DNA of 64,000 nucleotides, from NCBI RefSeq assembly GCF_004342485.1, contig NZ_SMBU01000017.1:35768-99767 (forward strand), given 5' to 3'. A program made the position numbers and the translations under genes. Under the pieces are notes generated by a model. The model was not told the DNA's origin. It ran no database searches and worked only from the letters and a program-made list of their open reading frames with translations. Position 1 is the first letter of the stretch, and each line of letters opens with the position of its first letter. Positions 46,161 to 54,644 of this stretch are shown here, in pieces. The DNA is from Roseateles saccharophilus. GTDB taxonomy: Bacteria > Pseudomonadota > Gammaproteobacteria > Burkholderiales > Burkholderiaceae_C.

Positions 46161-46174
46161 TGAAAGCGCTTTCA
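46161..46174 (+). promoter_or_regulatory. LacI-type operator, proximal site upstream of the TonB receptor
   Basis: A third perfect TGAAAGCGCTTTCA, immediately after a -10-like TATTCT and 49 bases before the receptor ATG. Bound repressor here would block transcription start. Confidence 0.88.
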
Positions 46175-46223
46175 GTCCTTCAGTGGACACCCACGACAAG
46201 ATCACAACTCTGGAGACACGTGA

Positions 46224-49200
46224 ATGAGACAGCCTCGCCCTGCCCTTCGCCTCACAAGCCTGGCCGCCGCCAGCGGCCTGCTGTTCGCCGGCGCCGCAGC
46301 CCATGCGCAGGCCACCGCCCCGGCCGCCGCAGCCAGCGCGCCCCAGGCCCAGCAGCTTGAAACCGTCGTCGTCACCGGCATCCGCAAGAGCCTGGAGACC
46401 TCGGTCAATCTGAAGCGCTCGGCCTCCGGCCTGGTGGACGGCATCGTGGCCGAAGACATCGGCAAGTTCCCCGACACCAACCTCGCCGAGGCCATGTCGC
46501 GCATCAGCGGCGTGTCCATCGACCGCAGCAACGGTGAAGGTACCAAGGTCACCGTGCGCGGCATGGGCCCCGACTTCAACCTGGTGCTGCTCAACGGCCG
46601 CCAGATGCCCGGCTCCAACGTCGACGGCACCGCGCCCAGCTCGCGCTCCTTCGACTTTTCCAACCTCGCGGCCGAAGGCGTCGCGGCCCTGGAGGTCTAC
46701 AAGACCAGCAAGGCCAGCACGCCGACCGGCGGCATGGGCGCGACGATCAACATCCGCACGCCCCGCCCCTTCGACAGCAAGGAAACCATCGCCAGCGTCG
46801 GCGTGAAGATGGTGCACGACACCACGGCGCGCAACCTGCCCGCCGAGGAACAGGGCAAGAGCCTGACGCCCGAGCTGTCAGGCATCTACAGCACCCAGTT
46901 CGCCGACGGCATGTTCGGCATCGCGCTGATCGGCAGCTACCAGGAGCGCGACTCGGGCTACAACGCGTCCGCGGCCAACAATGGCTGGCACACCTTCAAG
47001 GGCAGCGACAGCGGCTGGGGCCCGCTGCCCAACCCGGCGCCCGAAGTGAAGAACCGCCCGCAGGCCGGCGACATCTACAACGTGCCGCAATCGCTGAACT
47101 ACGCCTTCACCGGCATCCACCGCGAGCGCACCAATGGCCAGTTGGTGTTCCAGTTCCGCCCCGTGAAGGACCTGGTCGGCACGCTGGACTACACGATGTC
47201 GGAGCAGAAGTTCCGCCAGAAGCGCAACGACATCTCGGCCTGGTTCAACTTCGGCGGCCAGTTCGGCGAATACACGCCGGGCCCGATCGCCACGCCCCTG
47301 GTCTACGGCGAGCACATGAGCGGCCAGGACGTCGCCATGGGCACCTCGCGCACCTCCACCAGCAACAAGAACCGGTCGCTGGGCCTGAACCTGAAGTGGA
47401 AGGCGACGGACGCGCTGAGCTTCGAGCTGGACGCCCACCACTCCACCGCCACCTCGGGCGCGGACGACCCGCTGGGCACCAGCGTCACGCTGGGCACGGC
47501 CTCCTTCAACCGCGGCGACACCTCGGTGGACTTCAGCAACAAGTTCCCGGTGCTGTCCATCGCCAACGCACCGCTGGACCCGTCGCTGCAGGAACTGCAA
47601 GGCTCCGTCTTCGGCAACAGCTACCAGCGCAACGAAATCAACCAGGCCCAGACGCACGGCAAGTGGAAGATCGACGGCGACAGCAGCCTGGACTTCGGCA
47701 TCAGCCTGACCGACGTGAAGAACCGCTCGGCCTACACCAACGTGCAGCGCAACACCTGGGGCCACAACGCCGGCTCGCCCGGCGGCCCGGCCGACATGCC
47801 CGACAACATCTGGCACGCCGACTCCATCAGCAAGTACTTCAGCAACGTGCCGGGCCACGACAGCACCAAGCTCTACAACCAGTTCTTCTATTTCAACTTC
47901 GATGACGTGCGCAACGCCGCCATCAAGGCCCTGGGCACCAACCTGCCCTATCTGGCGTCCTTCGACTTCGACAACTCGCAGAACTACGCCGCCAAGCTGG
48001 CCGGCCTGCCCAACGTCGGCTACGACTTCAAGGACTACCGCACGACGGAGAAGTCGCGCTCGCTCTACCTGCAATACAACCGCAGCTGGGATTGGGGCGT
48101 GCCCATGGACGCCTCGGTCGGCGCGCGCTACGAGAGCACCCGCGTGACCTCGCCGACCAACCAGTCCATCCCGGCCACGGTGGAATGGGCCTCGACGAAC
48201 GAGCTGTCCATCAAGTCGGGCGGTGCCAGCACCTCCTTCGTCGGCACGGGCAAGTACAGCTATGTGCTGCCTTCGATCGACCTCAGCGCCGACGTGATGC
48301 CCGACACCAAGCTGCGCCTGAGCTACGGCGAAACCATCGGCCGCCCGGGCTGGGCCGACATCCAGGGCAGCATCAACCTGAACAACCCGGCGCGCATCGA
48401 CGGCAACGTGGGCAGCTCCGGCAACCCCAACCTGAAGCCGTTGCACTCGAAGAACTTCGACTTCTCGGCCGAGCACTACTACGCCAAGGGCAGCTACATC
48501 TCCGCCGCCTATTTCCGCAAGGACCTGACCAACTACATCGAGGACGTCGCCGTCTCCGCGACCCCCTTCAACCTGCACACCCCGGTGGGCAGCGCGATGT
48601 ACAACGAGGCGCTCAGCAAGGGTGGCTGCGGCGCCACCGACTCGGCCTGCGTGCGCAACTACATCTTCACGAACTACCCGAACGCGGCCGGCGTGAACGT
48701 GGGCACCCAGACCATCGTGGGCCAGCCGGGTGACCCACTGCTGGTCTTCAAGATGGCCAGCAAGGCCAACAGCAGCCGCAAGGCCAGCCTCAACGGCATC
48801 GAGCTGAACGCCCAGCACAGCTTCGCCAACGGCCTGGGCTTCTCGGCCAACTACACCCATGTGAAGTCGGCCGCGGCCTACCAGGACGGCATCCCGGGCT
48901 CGCAGTTCGCGATCGACGGCCTGGGCGACTCCGGCAACCTGGTGGGCTTCTACGAGGACACGACCTACAGCGCCCGTCTGGCCTACAACTGGCGCGGAAA
49001 ATACCTGCTGCAGCACTTCCCGGGCACGGACGGCGCCCAGCCGCTCTACGTCGAGCAGCGCGGCCAGCTGGACATGAGCCTGGGCTACAACTTCGACAAG
49101 CACCTGTCGCTGCAGCTCGAAGGCATCAACCTGACCGACGCCATCGTCCGCACCCATATGCGGGCCGAGCAGCAGATCGGCTCGGTGACACAGCTGGGCC

Positions 49201-49235
49201 GCCGCTACATGATCGGGGCGCGGTACAAGTTCTGA
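46224..49235 (+). CDS. TonB-dependent outer-membrane receptor (carbohydrate type)
   Basis: The 1003-aa receptor has a signal peptide ending at AHAQA (about residue 31), a TonB-box-like LETVVVTGIRKSLE near residues 46-58, a plug domain (DIGKFPDTNLAEAMSRISGVS ... RGMGPDFNLVLLNGRQMPG) and a large C-terminal barrel ending YMIGARYKF with the terminal Phe. This plug pattern is common in xanthomonad/caulobacter receptors for oligosaccharides. Three LacI-type sites upstream and the downstream halogenase/SapC/cupin genes point to a sugar-uptake locus. Siderophore transport cannot be excluded from the sequence alone. Confidence 0.93.
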   Translation: MRQPRPALRLTSLAAASGLLFAGAAAHAQATAPAAAASAPQAQQLETVVVTGIRKSLETSVNLKRSASGLVDGIVAEDIGKFPDTNLAEAMSRISGVSIDRSNGEGTKVTVRGMGPDFNLVLLNGRQMPGSNVDGTAPSSRSFDFSNLAAEGVAALEVYKTSKASTPTGGMGATINIRTPRPFDSKETIASVGVKMVHDTTARNLPAEEQGKSLTPELSGIYSTQFADGMFGIALIGSYQERDSGYNASAANNGWHTFKGSDSGWGPLPNPAPEVKNRPQAGDIYNVPQSLNYAFTGIHRERTNGQLVFQFRPVKDLVGTLDYTMSEQKFRQKRNDISAWFNFGGQFGEYTPGPIATPLVYGEHMSGQDVAMGTSRTSTSNKNRSLGLNLKWKATDALSFELDAHHSTATSGADDPLGTSVTLGTASFNRGDTSVDFSNKFPVLSIANAPLDPSLQELQGSVFGNSYQRNEINQAQTHGKWKIDGDSSLDFGISLTDVKNRSAYTNVQRNTWGHNAGSPGGPADMPDNIWHADSISKYFSNVPGHDSTKLYNQFFYFNFDDVRNAAIKALGTNLPYLASFDFDNSQNYAAKLAGLPNVGYDFKDYRTTEKSRSLYLQYNRSWDWGVPMDASVGARYESTRVTSPTNQSIPATVEWASTNELSIKSGGASTSFVGTGKYSYVLPSIDLSADVMPDTKLRLSYGETIGRPGWADIQGSINLNNPARIDGNVGSSGNPNLKPLHSKNFDFSAEHYYAKGSYISAAYFRKDLTNYIEDVAVSATPFNLHTPVGSAMYNEALSKGGCGATDSACVRNYIFTNYPNAAGVNVGTQTIVGQPGDPLLVFKMASKANSSRKASLNGIELNAQHSFANGLGFSANYTHVKSAAAYQDGIPGSQFAIDGLGDSGNLVGFYEDTTYSARLAYNWRGKYLLQHFPGTDGAQPLYVEQRGQLDMSLGYNFDKHLSLQLEGINLTDAIVRTHMRAEQQIGSVTQLGRRYMIGARYKF

Positions 49236-49240
49236 GCGGC

Positions 49241-49264
49241 CCCTGCCGCCTGCCGGCGGCAGGG
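49241..49264. repeat. Perfect hairpin after the TonB receptor gene
   Basis: Arms CCCTGCCGCC/GGCGGCAGGG with a TGCC loop lie 6 bases after the stop. It resembles the 10-base-arm hairpins at 22457-22537, both in stem length and in the CAT trinucleotide that follows. There is no T-run. Confidence 0.6.
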
Positions 49265-49332
49265 CATCAGGAACCGGCTGGTTCGGCGGCGCCCGACCTC
49301 TCGCGCGCCGTCCTTGTTCGCCGCATTGGCGA

Positions 49333-49357
49333 GGCCGCGCGAGCGGCCCTTTTTGTT
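49333..49357 (+). terminator. Rho-independent terminator between receptor and halogenase genes
   Basis: Stem GGCCGC/GCGGCC with a GCGA loop is followed by CTTTTTGTTT. It would separate the receptor transcript from the halogenase genes at least partially. Confidence 0.8.
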
Positions 49358-49374
49358 TGAACCTGGATCCGGCA

Positions 49375-50925
49375 GTGGACGACAGACTTCGCGACGTGGT
49401 GGTACTCGGCGGCGGCTCGGCCGGCTGGCTGGTGGCCGCCCTGCTGGCCGCCGTGCATGGCGGCCAGCAGGGCGGGCTGCGCGTCACGCTGGTCGAGTCG
49501 AGCGAGGCCCCGCCCATTGGCGTCGGCGAGGGCACCTGGCCGGGCATGCGCGACACGCTGCGCCGCATCGGCCTCTCGGAGGCCGACTTCGCGCGCCGCT
49601 GCCAGGTGTCGTTCAAGCAAGGTTCGCGCTTCGACGGCTGGCTGCACGGCGGCGACGGCGCCCAGGGCGACCGCTACTACCACCCCTTCATGCTGCCGGT
49701 CGGCTTCGGCGACGCCGACCTCGTGGCCGCCTGGCTGGCCACCCGGCCGGAGCAGGCTTTCGCCGACGCCGTGAGCCCCAGCGTGCAGGTCTGCGAGGCC
49801 GGCCTGGCGCCCAAGCAGGTGCAGACGCCCGAGTTCGGCGCCGTCGCCAACTACGCCTACCACTTCGACGCCGGCCTGTTCGGCCAGGTCCTGCGCGAGC
49901 ACGCCACGGCCCGCCTCGGCGTGCGCCATGTCGTCGACCATGTCGACGATGTGCTGAGCCACGAGAACGGCGACATCGCCGCGCTGCAAACCCGCGCGCA
50001 CGGCGCCATCGCGGCCGGGCTCTTCATCGACTGCTCCGGTCTCGCCGCGCGCCTCATCGGCCAGCACTTCGGCATGCCGCTGAGGAGCGAGCGCGAGGTG
50101 CTGTTCAACGACGCCGCGCTCGCGCTGCAGGTGCCCTACGCCCGGCCTGACGCGCCGCTGCCCTCCTGCACCATCGCCACCGCCTGGGCCAAGGGCTGGA
50201 TCTGGGACATCGGCCTGCCGGCGCGGCGCGGCGTCGGCGCGGTGTTCTCCCGCACCCATGCCGGCGAGGACGAGGCCCTGGCCGCACTGCAGGCCTACCT
50301 GAACGCCACAGGCGCCCCGGCCGAGCGCCCCGCGCCGCGGCTGATCCGCTTCGAGCCCGGCTACCGCGAGCGCTTCTGGGTGCGCAACTGCGTCGCCATC
50401 GGCCTGTCCTCGGGCTTCATCGAGCCACTGGAGGCCTCGGCCTTGGCGCTGGTGGAGCTGTCCGCCGCGCGGCTGTGCGACGAGCTGCCGATGCGGCGCG
50501 CGACGATGGACGGCGCGGCGCGGCGCTTCAACGACGATTTCGGCTACCGCTGGGCCCGCGTCATCGACTTCCTGAAACTGCACTACGCGCTCAGCAGCCG
50601 CCAGGACGAGCCAGGCAGCGACTACTGGCGCGCCCACCGCGACCCGGCCACCTGGCCCGAGCGCCTGCGCGAGCAGCTCGCCGCCTGGCAGCTGCGCCCG
50701 CCCGCGCGACACGACTTCGGCCGCATCGACGAGGTATTCCCCGCGGCCAGCTACCAGTACGTGCTCTATGGCATGGGTTTCCGCCCGCACGCCCAACCCC
50801 TGCCCGCCCCCAAACTACAGGCCGCCCAGGCCTGCTTCGACGAGGCGGCCCGCCAGGCCCGCCGCTTCCTTTCCGGGCTGCCGGGCCACCGCAGCCTGAT
50901 CGACCATCTCCACCGCCAAGCCTGA
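49375..50925 (+). CDS. Flavin-dependent (tryptophan-type) halogenase-like protein 1
   Basis: The 516-aa protein has an N-terminal FAD-binding GGGSAGW, and GVGEGTWPGM instead of the classic GEAT. The conserved Lys81 in SFKQGSRFDGW matches the catalytic lysine of tryptophan halogenases. The W-x-W motif appears as GWIWDIGLP, with one extra residue compared with GWxWxIP (W275, W277), and SGFIEPLEAS is conserved. The GTG start is chosen; a TTG at 49357 overlaps the terminator T-run. Its real substrate is unlikely to be free tryptophan; in such loci these genes accompany TonB receptors and their role is undefined. Confidence 0.85.
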   Translation: MDDRLRDVVVLGGGSAGWLVAALLAAVHGGQQGGLRVTLVESSEAPPIGVGEGTWPGMRDTLRRIGLSEADFARRCQVSFKQGSRFDGWLHGGDGAQGDRYYHPFMLPVGFGDADLVAAWLATRPEQAFADAVSPSVQVCEAGLAPKQVQTPEFGAVANYAYHFDAGLFGQVLREHATARLGVRHVVDHVDDVLSHENGDIAALQTRAHGAIAAGLFIDCSGLAARLIGQHFGMPLRSEREVLFNDAALALQVPYARPDAPLPSCTIATAWAKGWIWDIGLPARRGVGAVFSRTHAGEDEALAALQAYLNATGAPAERPAPRLIRFEPGYRERFWVRNCVAIGLSSGFIEPLEASALALVELSAARLCDELPMRRATMDGAARRFNDDFGYRWARVIDFLKLHYALSSRQDEPGSDYWRAHRDPATWPERLREQLAAWQLRPPARHDFGRIDEVFPAASYQYVLYGMGFRPHAQPLPAPKLQAAQACFDEAARQARRFLSGLPGHRSLIDHLHRQA

Positions 50926-50930
50926 GCCCG

Positions 50931-51650
50931 ATGACCCGCCCCGCCCTGCTCGACAACGTCACCCATCGCCACCTGCGCCTGCACACCGGGCGCTCCGCCG
51001 CCCTGGGCGACGCGCGCCAGTCGGCGCTGGCCCTGCCGGCCGAGTTCCGCCAGCTGCAGGCGCATTTCCCCATCATCTTCCAGCATATCGGCGGCCAAGA
51101 CGGCAGCGGCGGCTTCCAGCCCATCGCACTGTTCGGCCTCGAGGAGGGGCAGAACCTCTTCCTGAGCGATGCCGGCTGGGATGCGCCCGTCGTGCCGATG
51201 GCGCTGCAACGCGACCCCTTCATGATCGGCCGCAACGGCGACAGCCTGCAGCTGCACATCGACATGGACAGCCCGCGCATCGTGCGGCCCGAGGAGGGCG
51301 AAGTCGGCACCGCCGTCTTCCTGCCCCACGGTGGCCACAGCGAATACCTGGACCATGTCGTCAGCCTGCTCGAGCACCTGCATGCCCACGCCCAGCACCT
51401 GCCCGCCTTCATCGAGGCACTGACGCGCCACCAGTTGCTGGAGCCCTTCGTCTTCGACGTCGAATCCGCGGACTGCGAGCAGACCCGCTTGTCAGGCCTA
51501 TTCACCATCCACGAGGAGCGCCTGGCCGCGCTGCCCGGCGACGCGCTGGAGCGGCTGCAGCGCGAGGGCCATCTGCTGCCGATCTACATGCAGCTCGCTT
51601 CGCTGGCCCACTTCCACGATCTGGTCGAACGCCAGAACCGCACGCAATGA
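50931..51650 (+). CDS. SapC-family protein
   Basis: The 239-aa protein of the SapC type has N-terminal RHLRLHTGRSAALGDARQSALA, LPAEFRQLQAHFPIIF and C-terminal FTIHEERLAAL-GDALERLQREGHLLPIY. No signal peptide or membrane segment is evident, so it is probably cytoplasmic. The function is unproven. It starts 5 bases after the halogenase 1 stop. SapC, cupin-8 and halogenase-like genes commonly occur beside TonB receptors in oligosaccharide loci. Confidence 0.85.
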   Translation: MTRPALLDNVTHRHLRLHTGRSAALGDARQSALALPAEFRQLQAHFPIIFQHIGGQDGSGGFQPIALFGLEEGQNLFLSDAGWDAPVVPMALQRDPFMIGRNGDSLQLHIDMDSPRIVRPEEGEVGTAVFLPHGGHSEYLDHVVSLLEHLHAHAQHLPAFIEALTRHQLLEPFVFDVESADCEQTRLSGLFTIHEERLAALPGDALERLQREGHLLPIYMQLASLAHFHDLVERQNRTQ

Positions 51651-51662
51651 GCCCACCCCCTA

Positions 51663-51715
51663 CCGGCTTCGCCGGCCCCCTCAAGGGGGCGCCGCTGGTG
51701 GCCCGGCAAAGCCGG
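51663..51715. repeat. Cluster of three short hairpins
   Basis: Between SapC and the cupin gene are CCGGC-TTC-GCCGG (51663-51675), GCCCCC-TCAA-GGGGGC (51675-51690) and CCGGC-AAA-GCCGG (51703-51715). The central palindrome type is frequent in Burkholderiales intergenic DNA (from memory). No T-run follows. It may mark an interspersed repeat in the only sizeable gap (97 bases) within the halogenase operon. Confidence 0.6.
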
Positions 51716-51747
51716 CTCCACGGCGGCCGCTGGATGGAGCAGGGCTG

Positions 51748-52755
51748 ATGCGTACCGTGCCCATTTGGGACGAACCGTTCGACCCGAACGACCTGCCCGA
51801 TGAGCTGCTGACCGCGGTGCGCCCCTATGTCGTGCGCGGCGGCTTCGCGCACTGGCCGGTTGTGCGCGCGGCGCGCCAGTCCGACGCGGCCCTGGCCCGC
51901 TACCTGACGGGCTTCTACAACGGCGTGCACGTCGGCCTGTTCCAGCTGCCGCCCGAGGCGCGCGGCCGCGCCTTCTATGCCGACGAGGCCTTGAGCCGCT
52001 TCAACTTCACGCGCCACGTCGCCACGCTGGACCAGGTGCTCACCGGCCTGCTCGGCCTGGCCGCCACCGCCGAGCCGCCCGCCCTCTACGTCGGCTCGAC
52101 GACGGTCGAGGCCGTGCTGCCGGGCTTCCTCGACGCGAACCGCCTGGCCCTGGGCGCGCGCGACTCGCTGGTCAGCCTGTGGCTGGGCAACCGCAGCCGC
52201 GTCGCCGCCCACTACGACCTGCCGGACAACCTCGCCGTCGTCGCCGCCGGCCGGCGCCGCTTCACGCTGTTCGCGCCCGAGCAGATCCACAACCTCTACA
52301 TGGGCCCGCTGGAGCCCACGCCGGCCGGCCAGCCCATCAGCCTGGTGGACTTCGCCGCGCCGGATTTCGAACGTTTCCCGCGCTTCGCGCAGGCGCTGCA
52401 GGCCGCCGAGGTGGCCGAGCTCGGCCCCGGCGACGCCCTCTTCATCCCCAGCATGTGGTTCCACCACATCGAGGGGCTGGAGGCCGTCAACCTGCTGATC
52501 AACGCCTGGTGGCGCCAGACGCCCGATCACATGGACTCGCCGCTGAGCGCCCTGCAGCTGGCGCTGATGACCATCCGCAATCTTCCGGACCAGGAACGCC
52601 GCATCTGGCAGCGCCACTTCCAGCACTTCGTCTTCGAGGCCGACGCCTGCACCTGGGCCCACGTCCCCTCGGCCGCCCGCGGCCTGCTGGAGCTGGCCGA
52701 CGAAACCACCTCGCGCCGGGCCCGCGCGCAACTTCTGAGCCAATTGAAACGATGA
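51748..52755 (+). CDS. Cupin-8 / JmjC-like Fe(II)-dependent oxygenase candidate
   Basis: The 335-aa protein has a JmjC-type double-stranded beta-helix. The metal triad is plausible: His155 and Asp157 in AAHYDLPDN, and a distal His (H239 or H240) in SMWFHHIEG. The segment RRFTLFAPEQIHNLYMGPLEPT is typical of cupin-like proteins linked to TonB receptors. Family members are 2-oxoglutarate-dependent hydroxylases, but the substrate here is unknown. It overlaps the second halogenase gene by four bases. Confidence 0.86.
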   Translation: MRTVPIWDEPFDPNDLPDELLTAVRPYVVRGGFAHWPVVRAARQSDAALARYLTGFYNGVHVGLFQLPPEARGRAFYADEALSRFNFTRHVATLDQVLTGLLGLAATAEPPALYVGSTTVEAVLPGFLDANRLALGARDSLVSLWLGNRSRVAAHYDLPDNLAVVAAGRRRFTLFAPEQIHNLYMGPLEPTPAGQPISLVDFAAPDFERFPRFAQALQAAEVAELGPGDALFIPSMWFHHIEGLEAVNLLINAWWRQTPDHMDSPLSALQLALMTIRNLPDQERRIWQRHFQHFVFEADACTWAHVPSAARGLLELADETTSRRARAQLLSQLKR

Positions 52756-54299
52756 ACACGCCCACGACGAACCCCATGCGCCGCATCGTCATCGCCGGCG
52801 GCGGCACTGCCGGCTGGATGATGGCCGCGCTGATGAGCAAGCTGCTCGGCCGCCAGCTCGACATCAAGCTGATCGAGTCCGAGGAGATCGGCACCGTCGG
52901 CGTCGGCGAGGCCACCATCCCCGCGCTGCTGACCTATCACAACCTGCTCGGCATCAACGAGGCCGAGTTCATGGCGGCCACCAATGCCACCTTCAAGCTC
53001 GGCATCAGCTTCGAGGGCTGGAAGAACATCGGCGAGAACTACTTCCACTCCTTCGGCAGCACCGGCACCGACCACTGGAGCGCCGGCTTCCAGCACTTCT
53101 GGCTGAAGGGCCGGGCCGAGGGCATCGCCAAGGCCTACACCGACTACAACCCCGAAACGGTCGCCGCCCACGCCAACCGTTTCGCCCACCTGCCGCGCAA
53201 CGGCCTGAACTACGCCTACCACCTCGACGCCGGCCGCTACGCCAAATACCTGCGCGCGATGAGCGAGGGCTACGGCGTGCAGCGCATCGAAGGCCGGATC
53301 GCCGCCGTGCTGCAGGACGGTCCCGGCGGCAAGGCCGGCGACATCACCGCGCTGCAGATGCAGGACGGCTCACGCATCGATGGCGACCTCTTCATCGACT
53401 GCACAGGCTTTCGCTCGATGCTGCTCGGCGAGACCCTGGGCGTGGGCTACGAGGACTGGTCCTACTGGCTGCCCTGCGACCGCGCCGTGGCCGTGCAGAC
53501 GGCCTCGGTGCGCGAGGCCTGGCCCTACACGCGCTCCATCGCCCACCCCTTCGGCTGGCAATGGCGCATCCCGCTGCAGAACCGCGTCGGCAACGGCCTG
53601 GTCTACAGCAGTAGGGAACTCAGCGACGCGAACGCGCCCGAGCTTCTGACGAAGAACGTCGAAGGCGAGCTGCTGATCCAGCCGCGGGTGCTGAAGTTCC
53701 TGCCGGGCCAGCGCGACAAGGTCTGGGAGCGCAACTGCATCGCCGTGGGCCTGGCCAGCGGCTTCGTCGAGCCGCTGGAGTCCACCAGCATCCACCTGAT
53801 CCAGCGCTCGGCCATCCGGCTGATGCAGCTCTTCCCGGGCGGCGGCATCAACCCGGCCGATGTCGACGAGTTCAACCTGCAGTCCAGGCGCGAGCTGGAG
53901 CACATCCGCGACTTCATCGTCGCCCACTATCACATCAACGAGCGCAGCGACTCCGCGCTGTGGCGGCATGTGCGCGAGATGGAGATCCCCGCCTCGCTGC
54001 GCCACCGCATCGAGCTGTTCCGCGAAAGCGCCCGCGTGTTCCGCCCCAGCGACGAGCTGTTCGGCGAGAACTCCTGGGTCCAGGTCATGATGGGCCAGGG
54101 CATCCTGCCGCGCAGCCACCACCCGGTGGCCGACCTGATGGGCCGGCCGGAGCTGAGCAACTTCCTCGGCGACATCCAGCTCAAGGTCGCGCGCACCGTG
54201 GCCGGCCTGCCCGGCCACCAGGCCTATGTCGAGCAACTGTGCGCACCCTACCGCCATGCGACGACGGCGCAACTGGCTGCGACGCCGCTGCGGGCTTGA
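52752..54299 (+). CDS. Flavin-dependent (tryptophan-type) halogenase-like protein 2
   Basis: The 515-aa protein is a clearer relative of tryptophan halogenases. FAD motif GGGTAGW is N-terminal, GVGEATIPAL follows, and the catalytic Lys82 is in TFKLGISFEGW. GWQWRIP contains W269 and W271, and VGLASGFVEPLEST is present. The ATG overlaps the cupin gene stop. It is a distant paralogue of protein 1. A terminator-bearing leader for the next gene follows. Confidence 0.9.
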   Translation: MNTPTTNPMRRIVIAGGGTAGWMMAALMSKLLGRQLDIKLIESEEIGTVGVGEATIPALLTYHNLLGINEAEFMAATNATFKLGISFEGWKNIGENYFHSFGSTGTDHWSAGFQHFWLKGRAEGIAKAYTDYNPETVAAHANRFAHLPRNGLNYAYHLDAGRYAKYLRAMSEGYGVQRIEGRIAAVLQDGPGGKAGDITALQMQDGSRIDGDLFIDCTGFRSMLLGETLGVGYEDWSYWLPCDRAVAVQTASVREAWPYTRSIAHPFGWQWRIPLQNRVGNGLVYSSRELSDANAPELLTKNVEGELLIQPRVLKFLPGQRDKVWERNCIAVGLASGFVEPLESTSIHLIQRSAIRLMQLFPGGGINPADVDEFNLQSRRELEHIRDFIVAHYHINERSDSALWRHVREMEIPASLRHRIELFRESARVFRPSDELFGENSWVQVMMGQGILPRSHHPVADLMGRPELSNFLGDIQLKVARTVAGLPGHQAYVEQLCAPYRHATTAQLAATPLRA

Positions 54300-54350
54300 A
54301 AGCCCCACGCCCGGCCCGACATTTGCGGTAGACCGACAATCGCGCCCATC

Positions 54351-54392
54351 ATGAAGCTCAACCACACGATCCAGGCCCGCATCAACACTTGA
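54351..54392 (+). CDS. Possible leader peptide uORF1 of the EF-G paralogue
   Basis: A 13-codon ORF (MKLNHTIQARINT, stop) in the 345-base gap before the EF-G paralogue. No clear ribosome binding site is seen. It ends 18 bases before a pair of hairpins, the second with a T-run, which is the architecture expected of ribosome-controlled attenuation. Translation is not shown. Confidence 0.4.
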   Translation: MKLNHTIQARINT

Positions 54393-54410
54393 GGCGTCTT
54401 CGACCGTGTT

Positions 54411-54478
54411 CGGAAGGCGCACCGCCTTCCGGTCAAACCAACCCCGGCAGGCCCGCACCTCCCGGGGTTTTGTTTTTC
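54411..54478 (+). terminator. Hairpin plus intrinsic terminator in the EF-G paralogue leader
   Basis: The first stem is CGGAAGGC/GCCTTCCG with a GCACC loop (54411-54431). The second is AACCCCGG/CCGGGGTT with a 14-base loop (54440-54469), followed by TTGTTTTT. The second is a good Rho-independent terminator. It could simply end the halogenase transcript, or act as an attenuator controlled by uORF1. Confidence 0.75.
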
Positions 54479-54494
54479 TGATCCAAGTTCAACC

Positions 54495-54593
54495 ATGCGC
54501 ACCTTCGACAAGCTGATCGCCACGATTCCCGAGCGCCGGAGCGCGGCTTCGCTGCGCCTGCGCTTCGGCGTCCTGCCTTTGCGCCAGCCCTGA
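54495..54593 (+). CDS. Possible short ORF uORF2 upstream of the EF-G paralogue
   Basis: A 32-codon ORF (MRTFDKLIAT..., ending VLPLRQP) lies between the terminator and the EF-G paralogue. It is Arg- and Ser-rich in its middle (ERRSAASLRLRFG). It starts 17 bases after the T-run and ends 51 bases before the main ATG. No strong ribosome binding site is visible. It may be a second leader peptide or chance. Confidence 0.35.
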   Translation: MRTFDKLIATIPERRSAASLRLRFGVLPLRQP

Positions 54594-54644
54594 ACGGTGG
54601 TTTCCGCCGCGGGCTGGCAACAGTCACCGCATCAGGAATCCACC

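Noticed and set aside
46878..49616. 912-codon antisense frame over the TonB receptor
   Set aside because: The composition is Val/Gly/Gln/Arg-rich with no domain, while the + strand has a complete receptor with signal peptide and terminal Phe.
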